Source: DASPTB01 sp035623615
GTDB taxonomy: Bacteria > Actinomycetota > UBA4738
Length of the DNA: 12,279 nucleotides
Direction of reading: 5' to 3'
Assembly (NCBI GenBank): GCA_035623615.1
Contig: DASPTB010000083.1
Location: forward strand, 1-12,279
Shown here: positions 11,308 through 12,279 of the stretch, in pieces
Layout: each line of letters begins with the position of its first letter
How positions within the stretch are numbered: position 1 is the first letter of the stretch
Translations under genes and position numbers: made by a program
Notes under the pieces: generated by a model
What the model saw: the letters and a program-made list of their open reading frames with translations, nothing else
What the model was told of the DNA's origin: nothing
The model's database searches: none

Positions 11308-12237
11308 ATGCCCGCGGCGAAGCAGTCACGGAGGGGGGAGATCCTGGTGGGGATCTCCGCGTGGACCGAGCCCACGCTCGTCAAGGCCGGGACGTTCTAT
11401 CCGAAGAAGACGATGACCGCCGAGGAGCGACTTCGCTTCTATGCTTCGGAGTTCCCGGTGGCCGAGGTCGACTCGACGTACTACGCGCCGCCGACCCTGC
11501 GAAACGCGGAGCTCTGGATCGAGCGTACGCCGAAGGACTTCGTCTTCGACATCAAGGCGTTCTCGCTGCTCACGGGCCATCCCACCCGGGTCGATCGCCT
11601 GCCGAGGGACCTGAAGGAGGAACTCCCCGCGCAGCTCGCGGAGAAGAAGAACGTCTACCGCGACAAGGTGCCGGGAGCGTGGGCCGACGAGGTCTGGAGC
11701 AGGTTCCACGAGGCGCTGTTCCCGCTTCACTCGGCGGGCAAGCTCGGGTCCGTCCTGTTCCAGTTCCCGCAGTGGTTCTTCCCGGGACGGGAGTCGAAGG
11801 ACTACATCGTCGAGTGCGCGCAGCGGCTGTCCGACTATCAGCTGGCCATCGAGTTCCGCCACGGGTCCTGGCTGAGCGAGAAGAACGCGGAGCGCACGCT
11901 CGCCTTTCTCGAGGAGCACCGTCTCGCGTTCGTCTGCGTCGACATGCCGCAGGGTTTCGACTCGAGCCTCCCGCCCGTGGCGGCGGTCACGAACCCGGCG
12001 CTCGCGGTCGTCCGGTTCCACGGCCGCGACCCCGACGCGTGGGCCTCGACGTCGGGCGGGGCAGCGGAGCGGTTCAGGTACGACTACTCGAAGGCCGAGC
12101 TCGAGGAGTGGACGCCCAAGGTGGACGAGCTCGCGTCGCAGGCGCGCGAGACGCACGTCGTCATGAACAACTGCTACAACGACTACGCGGTGAAGAGCGC
12201 GCGGCAGCTCGCGTCGCTGCTCGACCTGGAGGAGTAG
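11308..12237 (+). CDS. DUF72 family protein (YecE-like)
   Basis: The 309-residue protein shows the DUF72 TIM-barrel pattern: VGISAW (14-19) at the first strand, FYP (30-32), EVDSTYY (53-59), the KAFSLLTGH helix entry (83-91), LFQFP (150-154), EFRHGSW (182-188), VVRFHGR (234-240) and the closing NNCYNDYAVKSA (287-298). The family is widespread and its biochemical role is not established; a nuclease- or sugar-related role has been guessed from its fold only. It starts 27 bases after the sigma gene on the same strand and may be read from the same message. The ATG at 11308 has no SD. A strong purine run (11331-11340) lies 6 bases before an in-frame GTG at 11347, but starting there would trim the first barrel strand, so I keep the ATG with reserve. 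Confidence 0.9.
   Translation: MPAAKQSRRGEILVGISAWTEPTLVKAGTFYPKKTMTAEERLRFYASEFPVAEVDSTYYAPPTLRNAELWIERTPKDFVFDIKAFSLLTGHPTRVDRLPRDLKEELPAQLAEKKNVYRDKVPGAWADEVWSRFHEALFPLHSAGKLGSVLFQFPQWFFPGRESKDYIVECAQRLSDYQLAIEFRHGSWLSEKNAERTLAFLEEHRLAFVCVDMPQGFDSSLPPVAAVTNPALAVVRFHGRDPDAWASTSGGAAERFRYDYSKAELEEWTPKVDELASQARETHVVMNNCYNDYAVKSARQLASLLDLEE
12231..12234 (+). promoter_or_regulatory. Ribosome binding site for the gene at 12241
   Basis: GGAG at the end of the DUF72 gene lies 6 bases before the GTG at 12241, good spacing that supports this start. Confidence 0.5.
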
Positions 12238-12240
12238 CGG

Positions 12241-12279
12241 GTGGCGAAGGATCCCGAGAAGCAGGGCGTCGCGGCGAAG
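12241..12279 (+). CDS. N-terminal fragment of an unidentified gene, cut by the window end
   Basis: An open GTG frame starts 3 bases after the DUF72 stop, with GGAG at correct spacing, and runs off the window after 13 codons (MAKDPEKQGVAAK). The start is hydrophilic and charged, so not a signal peptide. It is too short to name. The close spacing suggests that it shares an operon with the DUF72 gene. Confidence 0.5.
   Translation, partial: MAKDPEKQGVAAK

Overview
The window is GC-rich and densely coded, with strong G/C preference at third codon positions, many GTG starts, 4-nt ATGA/GTGA overlaps and some start codons without a Shine-Dalgarno (SD). A bacterial proteasome activator (Bpa/PafE type), a wax ester synthase/diacylglycerol acyltransferase and a SigA/HrdB-like sigma factor point to Actinomycetota. 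The lineage cannot be fixed from the sequence; an uncultured soil- or sediment-type actinobacterium is my inference. I see no insertion sequence, CRISPR array, tRNA, rRNA or prophage gene.

Layout. Positions 1-1708 (+): the C-terminal part of a WS/DGAT acyltransferase, coupled to a C45-family Ntn-hydrolase. Positions 8929 down to 1725 (-): an almost gapless run of eleven genes. It starts with a ThDP-dependent acetolactate-synthase-like enzyme and a coupled alpha/beta hydrolase. It then enters a cell-envelope redox cluster: a MauE-like membrane protein, a Tat-exported Cys-rich protein resembling methylamine dehydrogenase light chain (MauA), a MauD-like anchored thioredoxin, a 26-residue membrane micro-ORF, a polytopic membrane protein, a PsbP/Mog1-like protein, a second MauD-like thioredoxin and a second small Cys-rich protein. 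It ends with the proteasome activator. Positions 8958-9965 (+): a zinc alcohol dehydrogenase, divergent from the ThDP enzyme across only 28 bp. Positions 9966-10314: a structured non-coding interval with a strong hairpin after the dehydrogenase, a possible small RNA or structured leader and a promoter-like element. Positions 10315-12279 (+): a primary-type sigma factor, a DUF72 protein and the first codons of a further gene.

The most interesting part is 2255-6282. It has the maturation machinery of a tryptophan-derived-quinone dehydrogenase (MauE, MauD twice) and a light-chain-like substrate. No heavy chain (MauB) and no MauG is present in the window, and the residue matching the second cofactor tryptophan of classical MauA seems to be absent. 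A reasonable inference is that MauE and the two anchored thioredoxins oxidise or isomerise the many disulfides of the exported MauA-like protein, and perhaps of the second Cys-rich protein. The function of that product is unknown. The cluster looks like a disulfide-rich extracytoplasmic redox or structural system distinct from methylamine utilisation.
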